DNA of 64,000 nucleotides from a virus: IMG/VR virus record IMGVR_UViG_3300011114_000356, positions 1-64,000 of that record. One strand, written 5' to 3'. The notes below the pieces were generated by a model. It ran no database searches. It saw only the letters and a list, made by a program, of their open reading frames with translations, and had not been told where the DNA came from. How positions within the stretch are numbered: position 1 is the stretch's first letter; the number at the start of each line of letters is the position of its first letter. This document shows, one piece after another, positions 1-8,701 of the stretch. A program made the translations under genes and the position numbers.

Positions 1-202
1 CATAAGCGATTGCTGTGCCTTCGTTTTTGACTGGTGCTGCTGAGAAGCCTGATAGTTTTGTTTCTTCTTCGAATGAACGCTCTGAAGTCTCTGTTTCGTA
101 GATTTCTTTGTGTTCTTCGCCATATCTTGCGTATTCTAAACCGAATAGCGCATTAAGACCTGGTAATAGCTCTTTTAGGAGCTGTGCACGTGAAATAGCC
201 AT
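1..202 (-). CDS. Major capsid protein, N-terminal part (cut by window edge)
   Basis: Only the first 67 codons are present, starting at the ATG at 200-202, preceded by GGAG. The opening residues (MAISRAQLLKELLPGLNALFG followed by an acidic EYARYGEEHKEIYE stretch and GFSAAPVKNEG) match the start of a family of phage major head subunits common in marine and freshwater phage genomes. The position after portal, co-chaperonin, scaffold-like and head proteins is where a capsid gene is expected. The rest of the gene lies beyond position 1. Confidence 0.8.
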   Translation of the reverse strand, partial: MAISRAQLLKELLPGLNALFGLEYARYGEEHKEIYETETSERSFEEETKLSGFSAAPVKNEGTAIAY

Positions 203-217
203 GTTTTTTTCTCCTTA

Positions 218-841
218 TTAAGCTGTGTAATTGGTGCCTGTTAGGGCAGTCAATTGTGGGTTGTTAACTTTTACAATTACTTCTGGGTAAAGTGTTACGC
301 CACCTGATACATATGCTGTATCTGGAACGACTGAAACAACTCTCCATGGTAATGTTGTAGCTGAACCAGTACCAGTTCCAGGAATAACAACTGAAGCTTG
401 TGAATTGCCTGTTGTTGTAGAACCTGTACCGTTTTGGATTTCAGCAACGTTAGCACCAACGATAGTTGCGTTAGCACCTACCACTACTGTTGGAGCACCT
501 GATGCTGTTAATGCTACTTTAAATTCAGCTGTAGGATCAACAACTACATAAGCAATAGCGTTAGTTACGCTAGTACCTGGATAGTATTGAGCTTGAACTG
601 TTTGACCTGATGAGTTTGTATATTGGAAACCAGTAGCAACACCGATAATAGTACCAGTAGTTGTTGCACCAGATAATTCAATAGTACCGCCCGCTACGAG
701 TTTAACAGATGCACCGTTGTAGATGGGTGTGTTGTAAGAACCACTAATTTTATACTGTAATGTTGCGCCAGCATAAGGAATACCATCAAAACGATTAACT
801 GCTTCAAATCCGTACGGAGCTGAAATGGTTGGATAAGCCAT
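218..841 (-). CDS. Probable head decoration or minor capsid protein
   Basis: A 207-residue protein rich in Thr, Ser, Gly and Val, with beta-type patterning, no membrane segment and no catalytic motif. It lies 15 bases upstream of the capsid gene. A small beta-rich protein in this position is often a capsid decoration or stabilising protein, but this role is inferred from context only. The N-terminus (PTISAPYGFEAVN) is typical of proteins that accompany this type of capsid gene. Confidence 0.55.
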   Translation of the reverse strand: MAYPTISAPYGFEAVNRFDGIPYAGATLQYKISGSYNTPIYNGASVKLVAGGTIELSGATTTGTIIGVATGFQYTNSSGQTVQAQYYPGTSVTNAIAYVVVDPTAEFKVALTASGAPTVVVGANATIVGANVAEIQNGTGSTTTGNSQASVVIPGTGTGSATTLPWRVVSVVPDTAYVSGGVTLYPEVIVKVNNPQLTALTGTNYTA

Positions 842-865
842 AAAAATCTCCTTGAATTAAAAAAA

Positions 866-1312
866 TTAACCTTTGCCAAAACTTGTCGAAGATTTTCTCT
901 CATTAAAGAGAGGCATTCTAGGATCGTTTTGACGCATAAGATTATTGTCTACAGCGTCTGTTTGAGATTGCGTTTGCTTCTCATAGTACTCTGTTCTTTG
1001 TTCGACTAATTCAATAGGTGTCTTACAAAGTAATAATCCGCCAATCTCGATGTTGTCTTTATAACGACTTTCGGGATCGACTAACAGTTGAAATTTAGGT
1101 TGCTCTTCTGCTCTTACAGGTTCCCAGCCTTCTCTAAGTTTAGTACTGAGATTGCGTGGGTCTGCTGAGTTCAGCATCGAAACTCTAATCCATCTGTACG
1201 CAAAGCCAGCTTGTTTATCTGGTTCTGGTAACAATTCAGGAGCTTGCCACTGTTTAGGGCGTTCTGCCTGTTGACGGTTATCAATTTCACGGGGAATTCT
1301 ATTTTCAGCCAT
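866..1312 (-). CDS. Conserved phage head-region protein of unknown function
   Basis: A 148-residue protein with a Pro/Gln/Glu-rich first 40 residues, a short folded core (around FAYRWIRVS) and a polar C-terminal half ending NERKSSTSFGKG. There is no enzyme motif. It overlaps the end of the scaffold-like gene by 8 bases, which implies translational coupling. It is probably a minor virion or assembly protein; function unknown. Confidence 0.5.
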   Translation of the reverse strand: MAENRIPREIDNRQQAERPKQWQAPELLPEPDKQAGFAYRWIRVSMLNSADPRNLSTKLREGWEPVRAEEQPKFQLLVDPESRYKDNIEIGGLLLCKTPIELVEQRTEYYEKQTQSQTDAVDNNLMRQNDPRMPLFNERKSSTSFGKG

Positions 1313-2273
1313 TTTGGGACTCCAATTTAGTTAATTCCATAGCATATTGCTCTGGAGAAAGTTTGAACTTTTTAGCCAAAGCTAATTGTGTTTGCGTTAG
1401 TCTAATCTTTTTTGGGGATGTAGATCTAGTCGCAGGGGCTACGACCGTTGAAGGTTTTTTAACAGAGTCTTTGGTCTCTGCGGTATTTTCGCCAGCGAAC
1501 TTCTCTGGGAATCTTTTACGCATTTCGGTATCAATAGCGTTCCAGTATTGATCAGAGCCAGTAGTGACTCCATCACGTTCTAGTCGTCTATGAATACCCA
1601 TTGCGAGGAAACTCATATCGTCATCAGTACCGTACCAGCTATTTTTATCTAGCCATGCTTGGGTTTTTGAATCCAAACGTTGCGGTTGTTGTGACTGTTC
1701 TGGTATTTTTACCTCATTTTCTTCGGTTTGTAAAGCATTTTCATCATATTGTGGTCTATAAGACTCAACTTGATGCATTTTGAACTTAGCTTCTGTAAGT
1801 TTTTCTTGAGCTTCTACAACTTTTTCAGCATCACCAGAATCATATGCTTCTTTATAAGCGATTCTAGCTAGCTCTAATTGTCGTTCTGCACCTTCTTTAG
1901 CATTAGAAACGTATACTTTTTCGCCTTCTGTTAGACGGCCTTTAAGTTTTTTGGTTTCTTCAACTAATGATTGTGCAACACGGATAGCTTCTTGTTGCTC
2001 ACGTAATGCTTGTTCTTTTGCTCTACGCTCATCATTGATGAGTTTTTTCATTTGTAAAAGACGTTGTTTAGCTTCTTGGTTATACTTCTCCAAGTCGTCT
2101 TCATCAATTTCTTTTACAATTGCTTCTGGTAGTGGTTGAGCATTCTTTTGATCTTCTTCAGGACGATCATCCACTATTTCAATTTCAATCTTATCTTCTG
2201 CAGATGCTTCTACTTCTGGAGCGGGTGCTTCATTTTCGATTTCATCTGGAAATTTAAAATCATCATCAGCCAT
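1305..2273 (-). CDS. Putative scaffolding protein
   Basis: A 322-residue protein with a very acidic N-terminus (about residues 1-60, many Asp/Glu), a long charged helical or coiled-coil region (about 60-180), a polar linker and a basic C-terminal segment (about 270-322). This composition and the place between portal and capsid fit an internal scaffolding protein that guides procapsid assembly. No protease domain is visible. Identification rests on composition and gene order, not on a recognised family motif. Confidence 0.55.
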   Translation of the reverse strand: MADDDFKFPDEIENEAPAPEVEASAEDKIEIEIVDDRPEEDQKNAQPLPEAIVKEIDEDDLEKYNQEAKQRLLQMKKLINDERRAKEQALREQQEAIRVAQSLVEETKKLKGRLTEGEKVYVSNAKEGAERQLELARIAYKEAYDSGDAEKVVEAQEKLTEAKFKMHQVESYRPQYDENALQTEENEVKIPEQSQQPQRLDSKTQAWLDKNSWYGTDDDMSFLAMGIHRRLERDGVTTGSDQYWNAIDTEMRKRFPEKFAGENTAETKDSVKKPSTVVAPATRSTSPKKIRLTQTQLALAKKFKLSPEQYAMELTKLESQNG

Positions 2274-2284
2274 TTATATTCTCC

Positions 2285-2695
2285 TTAAACACGACTAATG
2301 CCACGAGGATCTTGTACAATCCCTTCGACACTATCATCATTAATTATTCGGAATTCCCTGTTGTGAATTTTCAAGCGTGTGCCTGAATTAGGGCGGGCTA
2401 AGATGAAGTCTCCAACCTTGCACCAAGGACCTGACGGAAATCTTGTCTTGTCGTTGTAACAATCTGGACCCATTTTAACTACAAAGAATACTGTAGATAA
2501 AACTTCTTCATTTCTCATAGCTTCATTAGATTTAATAAGTCCGCTATCGTATTTTTCTTCAGCTTCTGGGATCGCACATAAGATACGATAACCTGAAACC
2601 TCTGGGAGTTGCTTTGCTTTTTCTTCTGCTGTTTGGGGCAGAGATGTTGTTGCGTTTACATCATCGGGGTTTGAGCCGATTAGTATTTCACTCAT
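2285..2695 (-). CDS. GroES-like co-chaperonin
   Basis: A 136-residue protein; the ATG at 2693-2695 is chosen because GGAGAA lies 8 bases before it, although the frame is open further upstream. After about 30 polar residues comes a Cpn10-like fold: GYRILCAIPEAEEKYDSGLI (GroES start and mobile loop), VVKMGPDCYND, a CKVGDFILARPNSGTRLKI strand pair, then REFRIINDDSVEGIV. Phage co-chaperonins such as T4 gp31 replace or modify host GroES so that GroEL can fold the capsid protein. Its place just before the scaffold and capsid genes suits that role. Confidence 0.75.
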   Translation of the reverse strand: MSEILIGSNPDDVNATTSLPQTAEEKAKQLPEVSGYRILCAIPEAEEKYDSGLIKSNEAMRNEEVLSTVFFVVKMGPDCYNDKTRFPSGPWCKVGDFILARPNSGTRLKIHNREFRIINDDSVEGIVQDPRGISRV

Positions 2696-2876
2696 CTGAG
2701 TTCTCCATATTTTTTTGAAGGTCTTGTATGTATCTTCGTGTAGAAAGTAGACCTGATATCTTTCCACATATATTTTGGTATTCAGCATAGTCTTTGGCCA
2801 TGCCAGTACCTAAATGTTCTTCTAAGTTTCTTACCTGTACATCTATTTCTCTTAATATAACTTCGTATTCATTCAT
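2688..2876 (-). CDS. Small coiled-coil protein
   Basis: A 62-residue, charged, mostly helical protein (EVILREIDVQVRNLEEHLG). Its ATG overlaps the portal stop codon (ATGA), and its end overlaps the co-chaperonin start by 8 bases, so it is translationally coupled to both. Function unknown. Confidence 0.55.
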   Translation of the reverse strand: MNEYEVILREIDVQVRNLEEHLGTGMAKDYAEYQNICGKISGLLSTRRYIQDLQKNMENSDE

Positions 2877-5365
2877 TTAGTTTCCTTGTTTGAAGGTTGT
2901 TGTTTTTGTTTTGATTGCGATGCCATTTGGGCTTTTGCTTTACCAATTTCAGAACCCATCTTAAAGCCTTCTATTTTTTCTTTGGAAGCAATTTGTGCTT
3001 TATCAGATTGTGCTTTTACTGTAGCTTGCATACCAGCAATTTCTTTTTGGGCTGCAATACGAGCTTCTTCAACACGGATTTGATCAGCTTTAGCTGCTGC
3101 TTCAATTTGCATTTTCTTCATCTTGATCTCAACTTCTTGAGCTTTTAATTGAAGTTCTTTCATTTGCATTTGAACGATTGGGTCTTGAGCTGCTTGTTGA
3201 GCATTACGTGCTGCAACTTCAGTCTGATTTTGATTGAGTAAGTTTTGTGCTGCTGGAACTGCCATACGAGCAATTTGCATTTCTTGTTCTGGTGATAATT
3301 TAGTTGATTCATCATCAGCATCAAGATCGTTGTATGGAATATTAATACCCATTTGTTGTTCCATTTGACGTTTATACTCCATACCAATGTGTTCTGTGAT
3401 ATGAGCTTGTAATGCTTGTGCAATCATAGGAGCTTGTGGGTTTTGACCAATCGTTTCTCTCACTTTTGGATCGTTTAATAGTGCTAAATGAATCGCAATA
3501 TGAGATTGATGGTCCTGATACATGAAAGCTTTTAAAGGTTTGTTCTTTAATGCATTCATATTCTCTGTCACAGGGTCTAATGGCTTCTCATCTTCAGGTA
3601 ACGGTACCAATTTTTCAGCATTTTTGATGCCTAATACCTCTAACATCTGACGATGTAAGTATGGTAGGTTGTAAAGTTGAGGAGCTGTTTGTGAAAGTTG
3701 TAAAACTGCTTGGTATTGCACCACTTTTTGTGACATTGTGGCTGCATTTGGGTCAGAAACAGGGATAATGTTGACCATTTCGTAGTCTTTTCTACGAGCT
3801 TTACGGTCACCTGTGACTGGTTGGTATGAATAATCAGCTGGAGCGTAGCTTGCAATGATCTTTTTGAGTAATTTGAACTCATTTTTCATTGAAAAGTGCA
3901 TACGAGCTTGAATTGCACTCATCACTTTGAGTGTTCTTTCTAAAATAGCCAGTGTTGTGCCTACTGGTGAGTTAGCAGACATATCTGCAACCTTCAAATC
4001 ACCAGCTGCAGCAAACCTTCTACCTTCATCAATGATCTGATTGAGTAGTTGAATGAGTGTTTGTGATGGTTCTTTGTAAGGTAATGGCATGATGTTGTCT
4101 TTCATCGTGCCAGAAGGTACGTCTACATCTCTAAATTCGCCTGGAGCAATCGGTGTATCATCACCTTTTACACGTAAACCACGAGTTTTGAATCCACCTG
4201 GAAGGTTAGCAAGGGAACCAGCATCTACTAATTGACGTAATATGGATGTACCAGATTTAGCAAACCCTCCGATTAAGTGGATTAAACCAAAAGCATAGAA
4301 TCCAAAACCTGGAATGTATGGATAATGAACAAAGTGTTGACGTTTTTGGAATGTTTCATCATCTGGTTCCCAGTTACGTCTTACTGCTAATACTTGCATA
4401 CTGCCGTATTCAATCGTTACAATGTAAGGAAGTTTAAGACCAGTCTTATTACCTTTTTCATCTTCATGTTCAAAACCAGGCAAGTCTAAATCAACTTGCA
4501 TTTCAATAAGTTTATATCTTGAATCAGTTGTTGCACGGAAGCCTAACTTCTCTGCAATCTTCTTCTCAACTTCATCTAATGTATTTTGTGGTGCACCTAA
4601 TTCAACATCACGATAGAAGCCATCAAGTTGTAATCTTAATAATTCATTTTCTGTTTTACGCATGACGTGAGATACACGCTCTGCAGTTTCTAAATTAGAA
4701 GCACCATAAGGTACAACTAAATCTTCTGAAGGTACATAAATAGATACTTGACGATCAAGACCTGGATCTACATAAACCTTTTTAAAACCGTTACCAGATA
4801 ATGCTGTGCCCCATAACATACGTTCATGTTCTGAACGATATTCAGTCATGCGTTCTGTTAATTCATAGTTCATGTCATCAACGACACGCTCCATTGCATC
4901 TTTTTTATCTTGTGTTTCTTTACCAATAATCTCGCCCTTCACAGGACCAGCTGCTGGGAAAGTATCCATGATTGTTTCTGATTGGAATTTAGTAACCGCT
5001 TCAGCTAGGATAGGGTGATAGACTCCACACGCACCATCCCATGGTTCTGAACGTTCTTCAATCTTTAAGCCTAGAAGTTCTAAACCATCGACATAAGTTT
5101 GAATCCAGTCTTTACGAGAAGCTACGTCTCCATCAAAATCACCAATTAAATCACCTGCTAAAAGATTTAAAGTGCCAGCATCTAACTCTTCTGCTAAGTT
5201 TTTATTAAACTCTTCATTGTCTTCCGCTTTTTCAAGATCAATTTCCATATCACCTATACCAATATGTACAGATTCTGGATCTTCAATTTCAATTTCTATT
5301 GGGGGAGCTTGCTCGATTGCTGCAAGACCTTGAGGTGCTTCGTATAGTGCTTTGTCGATTGCCAT
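2873..5365 (-). CDS. Portal protein
   Basis: An 830-residue protein immediately downstream of TerL. The N-terminal third has the portal pattern (WDGACGVYHPILAEAVTKFQ, then MDTFPAAGPVKG), a central wing/stem region, and a helical barrel-like C-terminus from about residue 670 very rich in Gln, Lys, Ala and Met. The size and long C-terminal helix recall P22-type portals. It forms the dodecameric ring through which DNA enters and leaves the capsid. Confidence 0.8.
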   Translation of the reverse strand: MAIDKALYEAPQGLAAIEQAPPIEIEIEDPESVHIGIGDMEIDLEKAEDNEEFNKNLAEELDAGTLNLLAGDLIGDFDGDVASRKDWIQTYVDGLELLGLKIEERSEPWDGACGVYHPILAEAVTKFQSETIMDTFPAAGPVKGEIIGKETQDKKDAMERVVDDMNYELTERMTEYRSEHERMLWGTALSGNGFKKVYVDPGLDRQVSIYVPSEDLVVPYGASNLETAERVSHVMRKTENELLRLQLDGFYRDVELGAPQNTLDEVEKKIAEKLGFRATTDSRYKLIEMQVDLDLPGFEHEDEKGNKTGLKLPYIVTIEYGSMQVLAVRRNWEPDDETFQKRQHFVHYPYIPGFGFYAFGLIHLIGGFAKSGTSILRQLVDAGSLANLPGGFKTRGLRVKGDDTPIAPGEFRDVDVPSGTMKDNIMPLPYKEPSQTLIQLLNQIIDEGRRFAAAGDLKVADMSANSPVGTTLAILERTLKVMSAIQARMHFSMKNEFKLLKKIIASYAPADYSYQPVTGDRKARRKDYEMVNIIPVSDPNAATMSQKVVQYQAVLQLSQTAPQLYNLPYLHRQMLEVLGIKNAEKLVPLPEDEKPLDPVTENMNALKNKPLKAFMYQDHQSHIAIHLALLNDPKVRETIGQNPQAPMIAQALQAHITEHIGMEYKRQMEQQMGINIPYNDLDADDESTKLSPEQEMQIARMAVPAAQNLLNQNQTEVAARNAQQAAQDPIVQMQMKELQLKAQEVEIKMKKMQIEAAAKADQIRVEEARIAAQKEIAGMQATVKAQSDKAQIASKEKIEGFKMGSEIGKAKAQMASQSKQKQQPSNKETK

Positions 5366-5374
5366 AATTTTTCC

Positions 5375-6886
5375 TTAGTAATATGCTACTTTGCGTCTAA
5401 ATTCTCTTGGTTCATCTGGTTCGTCTGTAGGAAGATTAACGAATCCTCCTTTTCTAAACCGAATAAGAGCTTGGGTTGAAGAGTCCACTAAGTCATCGTG
5501 GTCTGAATTGGGAAAGGCAGCCATCTCTTCTATGACTTCTTCGGCCCACCTTTTGCGTGGTGCCCATACCTTGCCAGAAGCGAATAAATCTGTTACAGAG
5601 TTTAATCTGCTTATTTTATCGTTTCCTCGTGTTGGTGTAAACTCCTGAACGGGTATTCCCATCCTTCTTAATTCAAAGACTAACGGGGCTCCAGAGGCTT
5701 TTGCTTCCACAATAAAGGCATCTGGTTGCCATTCTTGGTAGTATTCCATTGCTCTTGCCTTAAGTTCTGGAAATTCCATACGCTCTTTAAAAGCATCAAG
5801 AAGAATAATATTGGGATCCATTTCATTTTCATCTTTGTAAAATACTCCCCAAGTTGTACACGCTGAATAGTCGGCACGTTCTGACTTTGTAAAAGCAGTA
5901 TCCCATGATTGAATAATGAATTGACATGGTGGTGGATACTCTGCTTCCCACTCTTGCCACCATTCACGCTTAACTAAAGCACCTTCTTCAGATGTTGGAT
6001 TTTGTTGATACTGTGCTGACCATTTAGATAATGGAAGTTCAGTTCTTAATTTGCTTAATTCATCATAAGACCAAAACTCTGGCCATAAAGGTTTTTCACT
6101 TGGCAGGATTGCTGGAAGTTCAATAATCTCCCATTCATCGCCATCACGATCTGTCATGGATTGTAAGATCTTTCCAGTCAAGTCTCGTTTAGCCCAACGA
6201 GTCATCACGACTACAATAGAGCCTCCAGGTTGTAAACGTTGACGAGGACCAGATGTATACCACTCGTATACTTTATCGAATACGGATGGGTCTCCAGCAG
6301 CTAACGCTGCTTCTTGTTCTGAATGCGGGTCGTCAATGATGAGAAGGTCAGCTCCTTTACCAGTGACAGTACCACCCACACCAATAGCAAAGTACTCACC
6401 ATTAGCATTAGTACTCCAACGACCAGCAGCTTTAGAGTCAGAACGAAGGGCGACATTTGGGAAAACTTTAGCATATGCCTCTGAGTCTACCAGATTTCTG
6501 ACCTTTCGTCCAAACCCAACTGCAAGTTCAGCTGTATTAGAACACTGGATAATCTTCTTGCCTGGAAACTTACCTAAGAACCAAGCGGGTAACATAAATG
6601 AGGCAAACTCTGACTTTGTATGTCGAGGAGGCATATTGATGATTAATCGCTTAGTCTTGCCTTCTGCAATCTCTTCAAACTTCTTTGCCATTAAAGCATG
6701 GTGGCGGCCATCAATAAACCCTGGCCACATAGTATGGACAAAAGCTAGAAAGTCATCTTGACCTTTTTCTCTAGTTAAAGCATTGTCATACTCTGCAGCT
6801 GACTCCAATATACGAGACTGCTCATCTTCAGAGAGCATATTAATGAGCTGAAGAATCTTTTCGTCTTCTGTCATCTCTTTACTCAA
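5375..6886 (-). CDS. terL: Terminase large subunit
   Basis: A 503-residue packaging motor. The ATPase has a Walker A-like MPPRHTKS (85-92), Walker B LLIIDDPHSE (181-190) and a motif III-like VVVMTRW (225-231). The C-terminal RNase H-like nuclease shows the acidic triad around D329 (QSWDTAFTK), E394 (FIVEAKA) and D464/D465 (SDHDDLVDS). Both domains look complete. Its start overlaps the preceding small winged-helix gene by 8 bases. Confidence 0.93.
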   Translation of the reverse strand: MSKEMTEDEKILQLINMLSEDEQSRILESAAEYDNALTREKGQDDFLAFVHTMWPGFIDGRHHALMAKKFEEIAEGKTKRLIINMPPRHTKSEFASFMLPAWFLGKFPGKKIIQCSNTAELAVGFGRKVRNLVDSEAYAKVFPNVALRSDSKAAGRWSTNANGEYFAIGVGGTVTGKGADLLIIDDPHSEQEAALAAGDPSVFDKVYEWYTSGPRQRLQPGGSIVVVMTRWAKRDLTGKILQSMTDRDGDEWEIIELPAILPSEKPLWPEFWSYDELSKLRTELPLSKWSAQYQQNPTSEEGALVKREWWQEWEAEYPPPCQFIIQSWDTAFTKSERADYSACTTWGVFYKDENEMDPNIILLDAFKERMEFPELKARAMEYYQEWQPDAFIVEAKASGAPLVFELRRMGIPVQEFTPTRGNDKISRLNSVTDLFASGKVWAPRKRWAEEVIEEMAAFPNSDHDDLVDSSTQALIRFRKGGFVNLPTDEPDEPREFRRKVAYY

Positions 6887-7103
6887 GATTACGCACCCTT
6901 AATCCTGCAGGTCGGATAGATCTAGCTCTACCTTTGACTCCTTTGCATACCCCGATCTCGATAAGTATCTGCATCTTCCTTGCAACATTTCCTCTACCTT
7001 TTTCGCCAGTAAGACGCATGACATCATCAATAGTAGGACCAAAGCCGTAGAGTTTCCAAAACTCGTCTACGATTAAGAATATCTCTTTTTGTGCTGGGGT
7101 CAT
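6879..7103 (-). CDS. LexA-type winged-helix DNA-binding protein
   Basis: A 74-residue protein that is almost entirely a winged helix of the LexA N-terminal type: TPAQKEIFLIVDEFWKLYG, then PTIDDVMRLTGEKGRGNVAR (helix-turn-helix), then a basic wing GVKGRARSIRP. There is no LexA protease domain. It is coupled to terL. It could be a transcription regulator or take part in DNA recognition for packaging; the second is speculation from position. Confidence 0.6.
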   Translation of the reverse strand: MTPAQKEIFLIVDEFWKLYGFGPTIDDVMRLTGEKGRGNVARKMQILIEIGVCKGVKGRARSIRPAGLRVRNLE

Positions 7104-7327
7104 ACTTTAAAGTCATCCTCAGTCAATATAGGTTGATCCTTAGTCGCATCATTTAGCATCATCTCTAATACGGTTACAATCTCTTCTGGACTACTTGCCA
7201 TAATCTCTTCATGTTCTGAATAGGCCATTAATGTCCCATCCTTCTCATAAAATACTTCTGTTAAGACATAAAAGTCTTCCTCCATATGAGGATCATACTT
7301 TTTCATGATTCTGTAGTTCCAGCTCAT
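7100..7327 (-). CDS. Small protein of unknown function
   Basis: 75 residues, acidic (SWNYRIMKKYDPHMEEDFY at the start), no recognisable motif. It overlaps both neighbours by 4 bases in the terS-terL interval. Confidence 0.5.
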   Translation of the reverse strand: MSWNYRIMKKYDPHMEEDFYVLTEVFYEKDGTLMAYSEHEEIMASSPEEIVTVLEMMLNDATKDQPILTEDDFKV

Positions 7328-7551
7328 TTAGTATCTCCTTTAGCTGCCTTCCAAGCTTCCCACATCTTTTCATCGTCATATTTTAAGTGACACATATGGG
7401 GACTTTGGCAGAAGACTCGTTCATACCAAAACTTAAACTCTGGACTGTAGTCTAGTTTGTTTTGCTTAAATCCATTATTATGTAAAATCTCCACATACTT
7501 CTTTACCACTTCACCTGTGGATTTGTCTAATTCATATTCGTAGTCGTTCAT
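7324..7551 (-). CDS. Small protein of unknown function
   Basis: 75 residues, with a central aromatic segment (FKFWYERVFCQSPHMCHL) and a segment resembling common small phage proteins (DDEKMWEAWKAAKG). It overlaps its neighbours by 4 bases on each side. Role unknown. One copy of the 12-base repeat ATTATGTAAAAT lies inside it. Confidence 0.5.
   Translation of the reverse strand: MNDYEYELDKSTGEVVKKYVEILHNNGFKQNKLDYSPEFKFWYERVFCQSPHMCHLKYDDEKMWEAWKAAKGDTK
7477..7488 (+). repeat. 12-base repeat ATTATGTAAAAT, copy 1
   Basis: First of four exact copies in about 1.25 kb. It lies inside the 75-residue ORF at 7324-7551. See the copy in the terS promoter at 8713-8728. Confidence 0.7.
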
Positions 7552-7769
7552 GCAAACCTCTTAGTCGCTGCCCATAATCCATAGGCAAAAACAATCCATA
7601 GGGATATAAGTAAAGCCATTACAAAATCTTCCCGCCCCGCCACATTCTTGAGATCAGTCCATATTATGTAAAATCCATATATGGATGTAATAGCATAGAT
7701 AAAGAACCATAGAGACCAGGTAAGGTGAACATATAGCATAGACACGTCTATCCTCATACTTCTGTCCAT
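7548..7769 (-). CDS. Small membrane protein
   Basis: 73 residues with two clear hydrophobic segments (about 15-35, LTWSLWFFIYAITSIYGFYII, and about 50-66, ALLISLWIVFAYGLWA). Probably an inner-membrane protein with a short loop between the segments. It lies between terS and terL, where a membrane protein has no obvious packaging role. Confidence 0.55.
   Translation of the reverse strand: MDRSMRIDVSMLYVHLTWSLWFFIYAITSIYGFYIIWTDLKNVAGREDFVMALLISLWIVFAYGLWAATKRFA
7663..7674 (+). repeat. 12-base repeat ATTATGTAAAAT, copy 2
   Basis: Second exact copy. A 14-base palindrome, ATCCATATATGGAT (7673-7686), overlaps its right end. Confidence 0.7.
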
Positions 7770-8671
7770 TTTGCATCTGGTATAGGATCTAGGGCGGTAT
7801 GGGACCCAATTTCTATAGGGGGGGTGTCTCTAATAACATCCTTAGGTTCGGTATTATGTAAAATTGATACCCCCTCCCCCTCTTGATTCTCGTTTGATAA
7901 GGGGGGTGTTTCCATGTCGGAGAGCGAAAGCTTCTGGTTGAGAATACGTTTGTTGAAGTCCGTGGATTGATTGTGTGGAATACTATGCGTAGGTGCAGCC
8001 TCCAAAAAATCTGCATTTTGGGGGGTCGGAGTGGGTGGGGTCTCGGCTTGGTCGTTTTCGTTCATCTCGGAATCGGTCGGCAAAATGGTTGGCTCGTGGT
8101 CTATTGTCTCGCCTGTTATCTCTTTTAATAGGCTTTCAGCGTCCCTTTTCTTATCTGTGCTAATGCTTCGGCTTGTGGCTATGGCTTGGGCTAATGTCTT
8201 TAATAGTTTAGTCTTGGCTTCTGTCGTGTTGTCCGTCTTAATGATCTCTTTACGCTCTGTGAATAGGCTTACTTCTGTCATCTTGCCTATCAATTCTAAG
8301 GCTTTTACTTGAACACTAGGCGGAACTTTATCGTCTAGGGCTTTCTCGGTGAGTTTTTGTATGGCTAAGCTTCTTAAATGAGCGGGGAAAAGATATTTTT
8401 GGGCTTCTATTGATACCTTAACCGCCTCTATCATTGTGTTAATGTGAGGGTTTTTCATAAGCTTTTGGGCTTCGGTGGCTTGGGTTGTGGGTTTGGCTTC
8501 TGTGTCGTAGGCTTCTCGATACGCTTGGGCTTTTGGCTTCCCCATCGCTACAGCTTCGGCAAAGTCTTTTTGCTTCTTGGTCAATGTCTTGGGCTGTCCC
8601 ATAAGTAAGGTGTCTATTGGAAACTGCTCAAGCCCTTCTTTGATTTGCTTCCGTGTTAATTTAATTGTCAT
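7754..8671 (-). CDS. terS: Terminase small subunit
   Basis: A 305-residue protein. Residues about 25-150 look like a small-terminase (Terminase_2-type) domain: LTKKQKDFAEAVAMGKPKAQAYREAY, then helices TTQATEAQKLMKNPHINTMIE and VPPSVQVKALELIGKMTEVS. The last 130 residues are low-complexity, Pro/Thr/Asp-rich and probably disordered, so the protein is longer than usual for the family. It is the first gene of the leftward packaging operon, with a good promoter at 8702-8730. Confidence 0.75.
   Translation of the reverse strand: MTIKLTRKQIKEGLEQFPIDTLLMGQPKTLTKKQKDFAEAVAMGKPKAQAYREAYDTEAKPTTQATEAQKLMKNPHINTMIEAVKVSIEAQKYLFPAHLRSLAIQKLTEKALDDKVPPSVQVKALELIGKMTEVSLFTERKEIIKTDNTTEAKTKLLKTLAQAIATSRSISTDKKRDAESLLKEITGETIDHEPTILPTDSEMNENDQAETPPTPTPQNADFLEAAPTHSIPHNQSTDFNKRILNQKLSLSDMETPPLSNENQEGEGVSILHNTEPKDVIRDTPPIEIGSHTALDPIPDAKWTEV
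7851..7866 (+). repeat. 16-base repeat GTATTATGTAAAATTG, copy 3
   Basis: Contains the 12-base repeat and is identical over 16 bases, in inverted orientation, to the copy in the terS promoter. It lies in the low-complexity 3' part of terS, between two G-runs on the plus strand. Confidence 0.7.
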
Positions 8672-8701
8672 AGGTATTTAATAGGAATATCTAAAAAGGT
8701 C

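Noticed and set aside
2696-2788. Upstream extension of the GroES-like gene
   Set aside because: The extra 31 residues overlap the coiled-coil gene, do not resemble GroES, and the internal ATG has a good ribosome-binding site.
6336-6761. 141-codon plus-strand ORF opposite terL
   Set aside because: Lies wholly within the well-supported terminase gene and has no domain or ribosome-binding site.
7673-7686. Perfect palindrome ATCCATATATGGAT as an operator
   Set aside because: It lies inside the small membrane-protein gene and is single-copy in this stretch; kept only as a note to repeat copy 2.
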